Shown here piece after piece: positions 41,401-53,959 of a DNA stretch of 64,000 bases. The notes under the pieces are model-generated. The model was not told the DNA's origin. It did not search any database and saw only the letters and a list, made by a program, of their open reading frames with translations. The DNA comes from Archivesica marissinica (taxonomy: Eukaryota > Mollusca > Bivalvia > Venerida > Vesicomyidae), in NCBI GenBank assembly GCA_014843695.1, contig CM026391.1, positions 40,532,768 through 40,596,767 of the forward strand. The letters run 5' to 3'. Every line of letters begins with the position of its first letter. Position 1 is the stretch's first letter. Made by a program: the position numbers and the translations under genes.

Positions 41401-43848
41401 TCAGTCCCCTGTGACTGTGGATACTACACATGTATTCACGTCAGTCCCCTGTGACTGGGGATACTTCAAGTGTATTCACGGCAGTCCCCAGTGACTGGGG
41501 ATACTTCACATGTATTCACGACAGTGCCCTGTGACTAGGGATACTTCACATGTATTCACGGCAATCCCCGGTGACTGGAGATACTTCACATGTATTCACG
41601 TCAGTCCCCTGTGACTGGGGATACTTCAAGTGTATTCACGGCAGTGCCCTGTGACTGGGGATACTTCACGTGTATTCACTGCAGTCCCCGGTGACTGGGG
41701 ATACTTCACGTGTATTCATGGCAGTCCCCTGTGACTGGGGATACTTCACATGTAATCACGGCAGTCCCCTGTGACTGGGGATACTTCAAGTGTATTCCTG
41801 GCAGTCCCTGGTGACTGGGGATACTGCACATGTATTCACGGCAGTCACCTGTGACTGGGGATACTTCACATGTATTCATGGCAGTCCCCTGTGACTGGCG
41901 ATACTTCACATGTATTCACGGCAGTCCCTAGTGACTGGGGATACTTCACGTGTATTCACGGCAGTTCCCGGTGACTGGGGATACTTCACATGTATTCACG
42001 GCAGTCCCCAGTGACTGGGGATACTTCACCTGTATTCACGGCAGTTCCCGGTGACGGGATACTTCACATGTATTCATGGCAGTCCCCAGTGACACTTCAC
42101 ATGTATTCACGGCAGTTCCCAGTGACTGGGGATACTTCACATGTATTCACGGCAGTCCCTAGTGACTGGGGATACTTCACATGTATTCACGGCAGTCCCC
42201 GGTGACTGGGGATACCTCACACGTATTCACGGCAGTCCCCGGTGACTGGGGATACTTCACATGTATTCATGGCAGTCCCCGGTGACTGGGAATACTTCAC
42301 ATGTATTCACGGCAGTCTCCAGTGACTGGGGATACTTCACCTGTATTCACGGCAGTTCTCGGTGACGGGATACTTCACAAGTATTCATGGCAGTCCCCAG
42401 TGACACTTCACATGTATTCACGGCAGTTCCCGGTGACTGGAGATACTTCACATGTATTCACGGCAGTCCTCAGTGACTGGGGATACTTGGCGGCAGTCTC
42501 CGGTGACTGGGGATACTTCACATGTATTCACGGCAGTCCCCGGTGACTGGGGATACTTCACATGTATTCACGGCAGTCCCTAGTGACTGGGGATACTTCA
42601 CATGTATTCACGGCAGTCCCCGGTGACTGGGGATACCTCACACGTATTCATGGTAGTTCCCTGTGACTGGGGGATACTTCACATGTATTCGCGGCAGTCT
42701 CCGGTGACTGGGGATAATTCACATGTATTCAAGGCAGTCCCCGGTGACTGGGGATACTTCACATGTATTCACGGCAGTCCCCAGTGAATGGGGATACTTC
42801 ACGTGTATTCACGTCAGTCCCCTGTGACTGGCGATACTTCAAGTGTATTCACGGCAGTCCCCGGTGACTAGGGATACTGCACGTGTATTCACGGCAATCC
42901 CCGGTGCCTGGAGATACTTCACATGTATTCTCGGCAATCCCCGGTGACTGGAGATACTTCACATGTATTCACGTCAGTCCCCTGTTACTGGGGATACTTC
43001 AAGTGTATTCACGGCAGTCCCCGGTGACTGGGGATACTTCACATGTATTCACGGCAGTCCCCGGTGACTGGGGATACTTCACATGTATTCACGGCAGTCC
43101 CCGGTGACTGAGGATACTTCACATGTAGTCACGGCAGTCCCGGGTGACTGGGGATACTTCACATGTATTCATGGCAGTCCCTAGTGACTGGGGATACTTC
43201 ACATGTATTCACATGTATTCACGGCAGTCCCTAGTGACTGGGTATACTTCACGTGTAATCACGGCAGTTCCCGGTGACTGGAGATACTTAACATGTATTC
43301 ACGGCAGTCCTCAGTGACTGGGGATACTTCACGGCAGTCTCCAGTGACTGGGGATACTTCACACGTATTCACGTCAGTCCCCTGTGACTGTGGATACTAC
43401 ACATGTATTCACGTCAGTCCCCTGTGACTGGGGATACTTCAAGTGTATTCACGGCAGTCCCCAGTGACTGGGTATACTTCACATGTATTCACGACAGTGC
43501 CCTGTGACTGGGGATACTTCACATGTATTCACGGCAATCCCCGGTGACTGGAGATACTTCACATGTATTCACGTCAGTCCCCTGTGACTGGGGATACTTC
43601 AAGTGTATTCACGGCAGTCCCCAGTGACTGGGGATACTTCACGTGTATTCACGGCAGTCCCCGGTGACTGGGGATACTTCACGTGTATTCACGGCAGTCC
43701 CCTGTGACTGGGGATACTTCACATGCATTCACGGCAGTCCCCGGTGACTGGGGATACTTCACATGTATTCACGGCAGTCCTCAGTGACTGGGGATACTTC
43801 ACGGCAGTCTCCGGTGACTGGGGATACTTCACATGTATTCACGGCAGT

Positions 43849-44848
43849 NNNNNNNNNNNNNNNNNNNNNNNNNNNNNNNNNNNNNNNNNNNNNNNNNNNN
43901 NNNNNNNNNNNNNNNNNNNNNNNNNNNNNNNNNNNNNNNNNNNNNNNNNNNNNNNNNNNNNNNNNNNNNNNNNNNNNNNNNNNNNNNNNNNNNNNNNNNN
44001 NNNNNNNNNNNNNNNNNNNNNNNNNNNNNNNNNNNNNNNNNNNNNNNNNNNNNNNNNNNNNNNNNNNNNNNNNNNNNNNNNNNNNNNNNNNNNNNNNNNN
44101 NNNNNNNNNNNNNNNNNNNNNNNNNNNNNNNNNNNNNNNNNNNNNNNNNNNNNNNNNNNNNNNNNNNNNNNNNNNNNNNNNNNNNNNNNNNNNNNNNNNN
44201 NNNNNNNNNNNNNNNNNNNNNNNNNNNNNNNNNNNNNNNNNNNNNNNNNNNNNNNNNNNNNNNNNNNNNNNNNNNNNNNNNNNNNNNNNNNNNNNNNNNN
44301 NNNNNNNNNNNNNNNNNNNNNNNNNNNNNNNNNNNNNNNNNNNNNNNNNNNNNNNNNNNNNNNNNNNNNNNNNNNNNNNNNNNNNNNNNNNNNNNNNNNN
44401 NNNNNNNNNNNNNNNNNNNNNNNNNNNNNNNNNNNNNNNNNNNNNNNNNNNNNNNNNNNNNNNNNNNNNNNNNNNNNNNNNNNNNNNNNNNNNNNNNNNN
44501 NNNNNNNNNNNNNNNNNNNNNNNNNNNNNNNNNNNNNNNNNNNNNNNNNNNNNNNNNNNNNNNNNNNNNNNNNNNNNNNNNNNNNNNNNNNNNNNNNNNN
44601 NNNNNNNNNNNNNNNNNNNNNNNNNNNNNNNNNNNNNNNNNNNNNNNNNNNNNNNNNNNNNNNNNNNNNNNNNNNNNNNNNNNNNNNNNNNNNNNNNNNN
44701 NNNNNNNNNNNNNNNNNNNNNNNNNNNNNNNNNNNNNNNNNNNNNNNNNNNNNNNNNNNNNNNNNNNNNNNNNNNNNNNNNNNNNNNNNNNNNNNNNNNN
44801 NNNNNNNNNNNNNNNNNNNNNNNNNNNNNNNNNNNNNNNNNNNNNNNN
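43849..44848. other. Assembly gap, exactly 1000 N, inside the 40-bp array
   Basis: Both flanks are 40-bp units, so the gap is an unresolved part of the array and its true length is unknown. Array character changes across it: the right flank (44849-45950) is more homogeneous than the left. Confidence 0.99.
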
Positions 44849-46020
44849 ATACTTCACATGTATTCACGGCAGTCCCCAGTGACTGGGGATACTTCACGGC
44901 AGTCCCCGGTGACTGGGGATACTTCACATGTATTCACGGCAGTGACTGGGGATACTTCACATGTATTCACGGCAGTCCCCTGTGACTGGGGATACTTCAC
45001 ATGTATTCACGGCAGTCCCCTGTGACTGGGGATACTTCACATGTATTCACGGCAGTCCCCGGTGACTGGGGATACTTCACGTGTATTCACGGCAGTCCCC
45101 GGTGACTGGGGATACTTCACATGTATTCACGGCAGTCCCCAGTGACTGGGGATACTTCACATGTATTCACGGCAGTCCCCAGTGACTGGGGATACTTCAC
45201 GGCAGTCTCCGGTGACTGGGGATACTTCACATGTATTCACGGCAGTCCCCGGTGACTGGGGATACTTCACATGTATTCACGGCAGTCCCTAGTGACTGGG
45301 GATACTTCACATGTATTCACGGCAGTCCCCGGTGACTGGGGATACTTGACGGCAGTCCCCTGTGACTGGGGATACTTCACATGTATTCACGGCAGTCCCC
45401 GGTGACTGGGGATACTTCACATGTATTCACGGCAGTCCCCGGTGACTGGGGATACTTCACATGTATTCACGGCAGTCCCCGGTGACTGGGGATACTTCAC
45501 ATGTATTCACGGCAGTCCCCTGTGACTGGGGATACTTCAAGTGTATTCACGGCAGTCCCCGGTGACTGGGGATACTTCACATGTATTCACGGCAGTCCCC
45601 GGTGACTGGGGATACTTCACATGTATTCACGGCAGTCCCCGGTGACTGGAGATACTTCACATGTATTCACGGCAGTCCCCTGTGACTGGGGATACTTCAA
45701 GTGTATTCACGGCAGTCCCCGGTGACTGGGGATACTTCACATGTATTCACGGCAGTCCCCGGTGACTGGGGATACTTCACATGTATTCACGGCAGTCCCC
45801 TGTGACTGGGGATACTTCACATGTATTCACGGCAGTCCCCGGTGACTGGGGATACTTCACATGTATTCACGGCAGTCCCCTGTGACTGGGGATACTTCAA
45901 CTGTATTCACGGCAGTCCCCTGTGACTGGGGATACTACACATGTATTCACGGCAGTCCCCAGTGACTGGGGATACTTCACATGTATTCACGGCAGTTCCC
46001 GGTGACTGGGGATACTTCAC

Positions 46021-49000
46021 ATGTATTCACGGCAGTCCCTAGTGACTGGGGATACTTCACATGTATTCACGGCAGTCCCCGGTGACTGGGGATACCTCAC
46101 ACGTATTCACGGCAGTCCCCGGTGACTGGGGATACTTCACATGTATTCACGGCAGTCCCCGGTGACTGGGAATACTTCACATGTATTCACGGCAGTCCCC
46201 AGTGACTGGGGATACCTCACCTGTATTCACGGCAGTTCCCGGTGACGGGATACTTCACATGTATTAACGGCAGTTCCCGGTGACTGGAGATACTTCACAT
46301 GTATTCACGGCAGTCCCTAGTGACTGGGGATACTTCACATGTATTCACGGCAGTCCTCAGTGACTGGGGATACTTGGCGGCAGTCTCCGGTGACTGGGGA
46401 TACTTCACATGTATTCAAGGCAGTCCCCGGTGACTGGGGTTACTTCACATGTATTCACGGCAGTCCCTAGTGACTGGGGATACTTCACATGTATTCACGG
46501 CAGTCCCTGGTGACTGGGGATACCTCACACGTATTCATGGTAGTTCCCTGTGACTGGGGATACTTCACATGTATTCGCGGCAGTCTCCGGTGACTGGGGA
46601 TACTTCACATGTATTCAAGGCAGTCCCCGGTGACTGGGGATACTTCACATGTATTCACGGCAGTCCCCAGTGAATGGGGATACTTCACGTGTATTCACGT
46701 CAGTCCCCTGTGACTGGCGATACTTCAAGTGTATTCACGGCAGTCCCCGGTGACTGGGGATACTGCACGTGTATTCACGGCAATCCCCGGAGCCTGGAGA
46801 TACTTCACATGTATTCTCGGCAATCCCCGGTGACTGGAGATACTTCACATGTATTCACGTCAGTCCCCTGTTACTGGGGATACTTCAAGTGTATTCATGG
46901 CAGTCCCCGGTGACTGGGGATACTTCACATGTATTCACGGCAGTCACCTGTGACTGGGGATACTTCAAGTGTATTCACGGCAGTCCCCTGTGACTGGGAA
47001 TACTTCAACTGTATTCACGACAGTCCCCGGTGACTGGGGATACTTCACATGTATTCACGGCAGTCCCCGGTGACTGGGGATACTTCACATGTATTCACGG
47101 CAGTCCCCGGTGACTGAGGATACTTCACATGTATTCACGGCAGTCCCCGGTGACTGGGGATACTTCACATGTATTCATGGCAGTCCCTAGTGACTGGGGA
47201 TACTTCACATGTATTCATGGCAGTCCCCTGTGACTGGGGATACTTCACATGTATTCACATGTATTCACGGCAGTCCCTAGTGACTGGGGATACTTCACGT
47301 GTATTCACGGCAGTTCCCGGTGACTGGGGATACTTAACATGTATTCACGGCAGTCCTCAGTGACTGGGGATACTTCACGGCAGTCTCCAGTGACTGGGGA
47401 TACTTCACACGTATTCACGGCAGTCCCCTGTGACTGTGGATACTACACATGTATTGACGTCAGTCCCCTGTGACTGGGGATACCTCAAGTGTATTCACGG
47501 CAGTCCCCAGTGACTGGGGATACCTCAAGTGTATTCACGGCAGTCCCCAGTGACTGGGGATACTTCACATGTATTCACGACAGTGCCCTGTGACTGGGGA
47601 TACTTCACATGTATTCACGGCAATCCCCGGTGACTGGAGATACTTCACATGTATTCACGTCAGTCCCCTGTGACTGGGGATACTTCAAGTGTATTCACGG
47701 CTATCCCCAGTGACTGGGGATACTTCACATGTATTCACGGCAGTCCGCAGTGACTGGGGATACTTCACGTGTATTCACGGCAGTGCCCGGTGACTGGCGA
47801 TTCTTCACGTGTATTCACAGCAGTCCCCGGTGACTGGGGATACTTCACGTGTATTCATGGCAGTCCCCTGTGACTGGGGATACTTCACATGTAATCACGG
47901 CAGTCCCCTGTGACTGGGGATACTTCAAGTGTATTCACGGCAGTCCCCTGTGACTGGGAATACTTCAACTGTATTCACGGCAGTGCCCTGTGACTGGGGA
48001 TACTTCACATGTATTCACGGCAGTCCCCGGTGACTGGGGATACTTCACATGTATTCACGGCAGTCCCCGGTGACTGGGGATACTTCACATGTATTCACGG
48101 CAGTCCCCGGTGACTGAGGATACTTCACATGTATTCACGGCAGTCCCCGGTGACTGGGGATACTTCACATGTATTCATGGCAGTCCCTAGTGACTGGGGA
48201 TACTTCACATGTATTCACGGCAGTCCCCGGTGACTGGGGATACTTCACAAGTATTCATGGCAGTCCCCTGTGACTGGGGATACTTCACATGTATTCACGG
48301 CAGTCCCTAGTGACTGGGGATACTTCACGTGTATTCACGGCAGTTCCCGGTGACAGGGGATACTTCACATGTATTCACGGCAGTCCCCAGTGACTGGGTA
48401 TACTTCACCTGTATTCACGGCAGTTCCCGGTGACGGGATACTTCACATGTATTCATGGCAGTCCCCAGTGACACTTCACATGTATTCACGGCAGTTCCCG
48501 GTGACTGGGGATACTTCACATGTATTCACGGCAGTCCCTAGTGACTGGGGATACTTCACATGTATTCACGGCAGTCCCTATTGACTGGGGATACTTCACA
48601 TGTATTCACGGCAGTCCTCAGTGACTGGGGATACTTGGCGGCAGTCTCCGGTGACTGGGGATACTTCACATGTATTCACGGCAGTCCCGGTGACTGGGGA
48701 TACTTCACATGTATTCACGGCAGTCCCTAGTGACTGTGGATACTTCACATGTATTCACGGCAGTTCCCGGTGACTGGGGATACCTCACACGTATTCACGG
48801 TAGTTCCCTGTGACTGGGGATACTTCACATGTATTCACGGCAGTCCCCGGTGACTGGGGATACTTCACATGTATTCACGGCAGTCCCCGGTGATACTTCA
48901 CATGTATTCACGGCAGTCCCCGGTGACTGGGGATACTTCACATGTATTCACGGCAGTCCTCAGTGACTGGGGATACTTCACATGTATTCACGGCAGTCCC

Positions 49001-51900
49001 TAGTGACTGGGGATACTTCACATGTATTCACGGCAGTCCCCGGTGACTGGGGATACCTCACACGTATTCACGGCAGTCCCCGGTGACTGGGGATACTTCA
49101 CATGTATTCACGGCAGTCCCCGGTGACTGGGAATACTTCACATGTATTCACGGCAGTCCCCAGTGACTGGGGATACCTCACCTGTATTCACGGCAGCTCC
49201 CGGTGACGGGATACTTCACATGTATTAACGGCAGTTCCCGGTGACTGGAGATACTTCACATGTATTCACGGCAGTCCCTAGTGACTGGGGATACTTCACA
49301 TGTATTCACGGCAGTCCTCAGTGACTGGGGATACTTGGCGGCAGTCTCCGGTGACTGGGGATACTTCACATGTATTCAAGGCAGTCCCCGGTGACTGGGG
49401 TTACTTCACATGTATTCACGGCAGTCCCTAGTGACTGGGGATACTTCACATGTATTCACGGCAGTCCCTGGTGACTGGGGATACCTCACACGTATTCATG
49501 GTAGTTCCCCGTGACTGGGGATACTTCACATGTATTCGCGGCAGTCTCCGGTGACTGGGGATACTTCACATGTATTCAAGGCAGTCCCCGGTGACTGGGG
49601 ATACTTCACATGTATTCACGGCAGTCCCCAGTGAATGGGGATACTTCACGTGTATTCACGTCAGTCCCCTGTGACTGGCGATACTTCAAGTGTATTCACG
49701 GCAGTCCCCGGTGACTGGGGATACTGCACGTGTATTCACGGCAATCCCCGGTGCCTGGAGATACTTCACATGTATTCTCGGCAATCCCCGGTGACTGGAG
49801 ATACTTCACATGTATTCACGTCAGTCCCCTGTTACTGGGGATACTTCAAGTGTATTCATGGCAGTCCCCGGTGACTGGGGATACTTCACATGTATTCACG
49901 GCAGTCACCTGTGACTGGGGATACTTCAAGTGTATTCACGGCAGTCCCCTGTGACTGGGAATACTTCAACTGTATTCACGACAGTCCCCGGTGACTGGGG
50001 ATACTTCACATGTATTCACGGCAGTCCCCGGTGACTGGGGATACTTCACATGTATTCACGGCAGTCCCCGGTGACTGAGGATACTTCACATGTATTCACG
50101 GCAGTCCCCGGTGACTGGGGATACTTCACATGTATTCATGGCAGTCCCTAGTGACTGGGGATACTTCACATGTATTCATGGCAGTCCCCTGTGACTGGGG
50201 ATACTTCACATGTATTCACATGTATTCACGGCAGTCCCTAGTGACTGGGGATACTTCACGTGTATTCACGGCAGTTCCCGGTGACTGGGGATACTTAACA
50301 TGTATTCACGGCAGTCCTCAGTGACTGGGGATACTTCACGGCAGTCTCCAGTGACTGGGGATACTTCACACGTATTCACGGCAGTCCCCTGTGACTGTGG
50401 ATACTACACATGTATTGACGTCAGTCCCCTGTGACTGGGGATACCTCAAGTGTATTCACGGCAGTCCCCAGTGACTGGGGATACCTCAAGTGTATTCACG
50501 GCAGTCCCCAGTGACTGGGGATACTTCACATGTATTCACGACAGTGCCCTGTGACTGGGGATACTTCACATGTATTCACGGCAATCCCCGGTGACTGGAG
50601 ATACTTCACATGTATTCACGTCAGTCCCCTGTGACTGGGGATACTTCAAGTGTATTCACGGCTATCCCCAGTGACTGGGGATACTTCACATGTATTCACG
50701 GCCGTCCGCAGTGACTGGGGATACTTCACGTGTATTCACGGCAGTGCCCTGTGACTGGGGATACTTCACGTGTATTCACGGCAGTCCCCGGTGACTGGGG
50801 ATACTTCACGTGTATTCATGGCAGTCCCCTGTGACTGGGGATACTTCACATGTAATCACGGCAGTCCCCTGTGACTGGGGATACTTCAAGTGTATTCACG
50901 GCAGTCCCCTGTGACTGGGAATACTTCAACTGTATTCACGGCAGTGCCCTGTGACTGGGGATACTTCACATGTATTCACGGCAGTCCCCGGTGACTGGGG
51001 ATACTTCACATGTATTCACGGCAGTCCCCGGTGACTGGGGATACTTCACATGTATTCACGGCAGTCCCCGGTGACTGAGGATACTTCACATGTATTCACG
51101 GCAGTCCCCGGTGACTGGGGATACTTCACATGTATTCATGGCAGTCCCTAGTGACTGGGGATACTTCACATGTATTCACGGCAGTCCCCGGTGACTGGGG
51201 ATACTTCACAAGTATTCATGGCAGTCCCCTGTGACTGAGGATACTTCACATGTATTCACGGCAGTCCCTAGTGACTGGGGATACTTCACGTGTATTCACG
51301 GCAGTTCCCGGTGACAGGGGATACTTCACATGTATTCACGGCAGTCCCCAGTGACTGGGTATACTTCACCTGTATTCACGGCAGTTCCCGGTGACGGGAT
51401 ACTTCACATGTATTCATGGCAGTCCCCAGTGACACTTCACATGTATTCACGGCAGTTCCCGGTGACTGGGGATACTTCACATGTATTCACGGCAGTCCCT
51501 AGTGACTGGGGATACTTCACATGTATTCACGGCAGTCCCTATTGACTGGGGATACTTCACATGTATTCACGGCAGTCCTCAGTGACTGGGGATACTTGGC
51601 GGCAGTCTCCGGTGACTGGGGATACTTCACATGTATTCACGGTAGTCCCCGGTGACTGGGGATACTTCACATGTATTCACGGCAGTCCCTAGTGACTGTG
51701 GATACTTCACATGTATTCACGGCAGTTCCCGGTGACTGGGGATACCTCACACGTATTCACGGTAGTTCCCTGTGACTGGGGATACTTCACATGTATTCGC
51801 GGCAGTCTCCGGTGACTGGGGATACTTCACATGTATTCACGGCAGTCCCCGGTGACTGGGGATACTTCACATGTATTCACGGCAGTCCCCGGTGACACTT
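46021..51900. repeat. 2961-bp higher-order tandem duplication within the 40-bp array
   Basis: The irregular pattern at about 46021-48898 recurs at about 48982-51900, shifted by 2961 bp. Recurring marks include the GTGAATGGGG unit, the doubled CACATGTATT, the GGCTATCCCC unit and the GACAGGGGATAC unit. Only a few single-base differences were noticed (for example GGAGCCTGG versus GGTGCCTGG). Confidence 0.85.
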
Positions 51901-52585
51901 CACATGTATTCACGGCAGTCCCCTGTGACTGGGGATACTTCAAGTGTATTCACGGCAGTGCCCTGTGACTGGGGATACTTCACATGTATTCACGGCAGTC
52001 CCCGGTGACTGGGGATACTTCACATGTATTCACGGCAGTCCCCAGTGACTGGGGATACTTCACATGTATTCACGGCAGTCCCCGGTGACTGGGGATACTT
52101 CACATGTATTCACGGCAGTCCCCGGTGACTGGGGATACTTCACATGTATTCACGGCAGTCCCCGGTGACTGGGATACTTCACATGTATTCACGGCAGTCC
52201 CCTGTGACTGGGGATACTTCACATGTATTCACGGCAGTCCCCGGTGACTGGGGATACCTCACATGTATTCACCGCAGTCCCCGGTGACTGGGGATACTTC
52301 TCATGTATTCACGGCAGTCCATGGTGACTGGGGATACTTCACATGTATTCACGGCAGTCCCCGATGACTGGGGATACTTCACATGTATTCACGGCAGTCC
52401 CCGGTGACTGGGGATACTTCACATGTATTCACGGCAGTCCCCGGTGACTGGGGATACTTCACATGTATTCACGGCAGTCCCCGGTGACTGGGGATACCTC
52501 CCTTCAATTCACAATTTTTCATTTGTGGCCTAATTCAGCAGCCCAAATTCTCTGCATGAAAATATGAATTGTAACAATATCTCAC

Positions 52586-52688
52586 CAGAATCATTGAGTA
52601 GTGAAGCGGTTCGTTCCAGACTGGGCCAGCCCTTGTTGTCATAACCGAAGTGGTACGTCCAGATGGTGGTGGTTAGTTGCTTAGGTGA
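52586..52688 (-). CDS. CWH43: CWH43-like exon C (start of EEP-like domain)
   Basis: This 103-nt exon enters in phase 0 and leaves in phase 1. The acceptor is TTGTTTCCATAG and the donor TCTG/GTGAGA. The 34 codons include IWTYHFGYDNKGWPSLER, the diagnostic CWH43 motif (I-W-x-x-x-F-G-Y-D-N-x-G-W-x-S-L-E-R) that opens the C-terminal soluble domain, followed by TASLLNDS. The last G pairs with GT of the next exon to form the conserved glycine. That next exon is 33.5 kb away, across the 40-bp minisatellite; exact phase and motif continuity across it argue that the two belong to one gene. Its 3' end (donor side) lies only 85 bp from the edge of the array. Confidence 0.95.
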
Positions 52689-52905
52689 CTATGGAAACAA
52701 GAAATTAAAGTAATTAATAAACAAAACATGTCTCTGCACTCAGAAATAGTTTCAGTATATTCACAGACACAGCCTGCAAACACAGACAGTTTAGTATATC
52801 ACAGTATGTAACTTGCAAGGGGAAATAATTGTGTGAAGTGAAGACAAATTAACATCTGGGCTTCAGCTAGAAGGCTGGCATAGTACAAGCCTACTACAGA
52901 GTTTA
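52689..52905. other. Unique intron sequence upstream of SINE
   Basis: Part of the 797-bp intron between exons B and C. It contains a pyrimidine-rich tract (minus strand) next to the exon C acceptor and the left copy of a SINE target duplication. Nothing else is seen. Confidence 0.6.
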
Positions 52906-53163
52906 TGTCCGATTAGCACAGTGGTTAGCGCTCTCGCTTCTCACCAATGCAACCCGGGTTCGACCTTCAGACCGGGAAGTATGTGAGATGTACGGTGGTC
53001 GCCAGATCGGACAGGTGAGTTTTCCCCGGGTACTCCGGTTTCCTCCCACACGAATGACCACACATACGCTTTCATCCGCGCCAATGAGAGTGATTAATAT
53101 AAGTTGTTAGAACTTGCTACGCAATCGATGTAAAATAAATAAAGTTTAAGCTATTAAGATAAG
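52906..53163 (+). mobile_element. Complete tRNA-derived SINE with 12-bp target duplications
   Basis: The element has a tRNA-like head (GATTAGCACAGTGGTTAGCG; box B GGGTTCGACC), a body with TCGCCAGATCGGACAGGTGA, TCCTCCCACACGAATGACCA and GCTTTCATCCGCGCCAATGA, and a tail GTAAAATAAATAAAGTTTA. The 12-bp sequence CTACAGAGTTTA occurs at both edges (52894-52905 and 53164-53175), as expected for LINE-mediated insertion. Related fragments lie at 18437-18598 and 19131-19315. It is antisense to the host gene, inside its exon B-C intron. Confidence 0.9.
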
Positions 53164-53283
53164 CTACAGAGTTTAGAGCGTTTTCATTTCTTTTACATAT
53201 TTTTATAAACGTCAAATGAATAACCACAGATTTTGTATTTAAATTTCTATTTTCTAGTTTCAATGGCCCAATTTAGTTTCTAC

Positions 53284-53440
53284 AAATTTATTTCAGCCCG
53301 ATTGCGAAACAAGTTATTACAACTTATATTAAGTACTCTCGAGACATCATTCCTGATTGAATGCATCGCCACGATGGAGAGAGAAGAAGTTTGTGGAATT
53401 TAAATGCCTTGCCTCAGGGCACAATCCTAACGGCTTCAAT
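53284..53440 (-). mobile_element. Second-type SINE, minus strand, head missing
   Basis: The reverse complement matches the body and tail of 18615-18838: GTGCCCTGAGGCAAGGCATT, CGTGGCGATGCATTCAATCA and TTGTTTCGCAATCGGGCTGA. The tRNA-like 5' part is not present. It ends near the donor of exon B. Confidence 0.75.
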
Positions 53441-53485
53441 TAGTGTTCCCGTACTAGGACCACAGTGAATAACGGCAGTTTCTAC

Positions 53486-53565
53486 CTTGACAGGAAGATC
53501 ATATCTCTGTGGATCGTGTCTGTAACCGAAGCCAAGAAGTCCCGCACACAGCAGCACAATCAACA
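53486..53565 (-). CDS. CWH43: CWH43-like exon B (last membrane helix)
   Basis: This 80-nt exon enters in phase 1 and leaves in phase 0, with acceptor CTCGTTTCAG and donor AAG/GTAGAA. The 26 full codons encode a hydrophobic helix, LIVLLCAGLLGFGYRH, followed by a short polar tail ending LPVK. In CWH43 proteins a helix of the same form (…LLGxGxRH) is the last membrane span and leads directly into the soluble EEP-like domain. The following intron is only 797 bp and holds two SINE insertions. The preceding intron (53566-61892) holds a foldback element and three tandem arrays. Confidence 0.9.
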
Positions 53566-53650
53566 CTGAAACGAGAGACATATACATTTAAATGTATCCG
53601 TAATTCCCACTTCCGAATAGAAAAATTAGTCTTTCTCAAATGATATCGCA

Positions 53651-53835
53651 TCACAGGGACTTGTGATTGTATCCATAAAGCACCAAACACCATGTTTTAG
53701 ACACCCAGAACCCTGTACCTATATCCTTTCTAGGACCCCCTCTATATATAAACTACCTGCGATATAGGTACAGGGTTATTGGTGCCTAAAACAGGGTTCT
53801 TGGTGCCTTATGGATAAATTCTCAGGTTCCTGTGA
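53651..53835. mobile_element. Foldback (MITE-like) element, about 185 bp
   Basis: Long inverted arms: about 56 bp with strong pairing (53671-53726 with 53761-53816), containing ACCCTGTACCTATATC and its complement GATATAGGTACAGGGT. Weaker pairing extends outward to 53651 and 53835, around a 34-bp loop with TATATATA. No coding capacity. It lies 120 bp before the 38-bp array. Confidence 0.8.
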
Positions 53836-53959
53836 ATACATAGTTCCTGTTGTGACCAGACCAATTGTTTCTCATTCCACAAAACAAAAGGTGACGTTCA
53901 ACTTTGATATTTATATCATTATGTAGCACTGTCAATAGAACTCTCATTTCACCACAATC

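Larger units (their letters stand above)
20213..52500. repeat. 40-bp minisatellite array, about 780 copies
   Basis: Units of 40 bp composed of ATGTATTCACGGCAGTCCCC then GGTGACTGGGGATACTTCAC. The 7th base after GGCAGT varies most (CGG, CAG, CTG, TAG). Each unit has a dyad CCCCAGTGACTGGGG (perfect in the CAG variant, one mismatch in the others) and a palindrome ACATGT, sometimes changed to CACGTG. Short units (GGTGACGGGATAC, CCAGTGACACTTCAC) and doubled CACATGTATT segments mark higher-order blocks. The array fills nearly all of the 33.5-kb intron between exons C and D. Open frames in it (up to about 100 codons) are periodic and not gene-like. Confidence 0.98.

Noticed and set aside
20118..51545. 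Numerous 60-100 codon frames (MYSRQSPVTGDTSHVF-type and their complements)
   Set aside because: Periodic translations of the 40-bp array; they start and stop with unit variants rather than gene signals.
20213..52500. CRISPR-like array
   Set aside because: Units are contiguous 40-mers without unique spacers, in an animal gene intron; this is a minisatellite.
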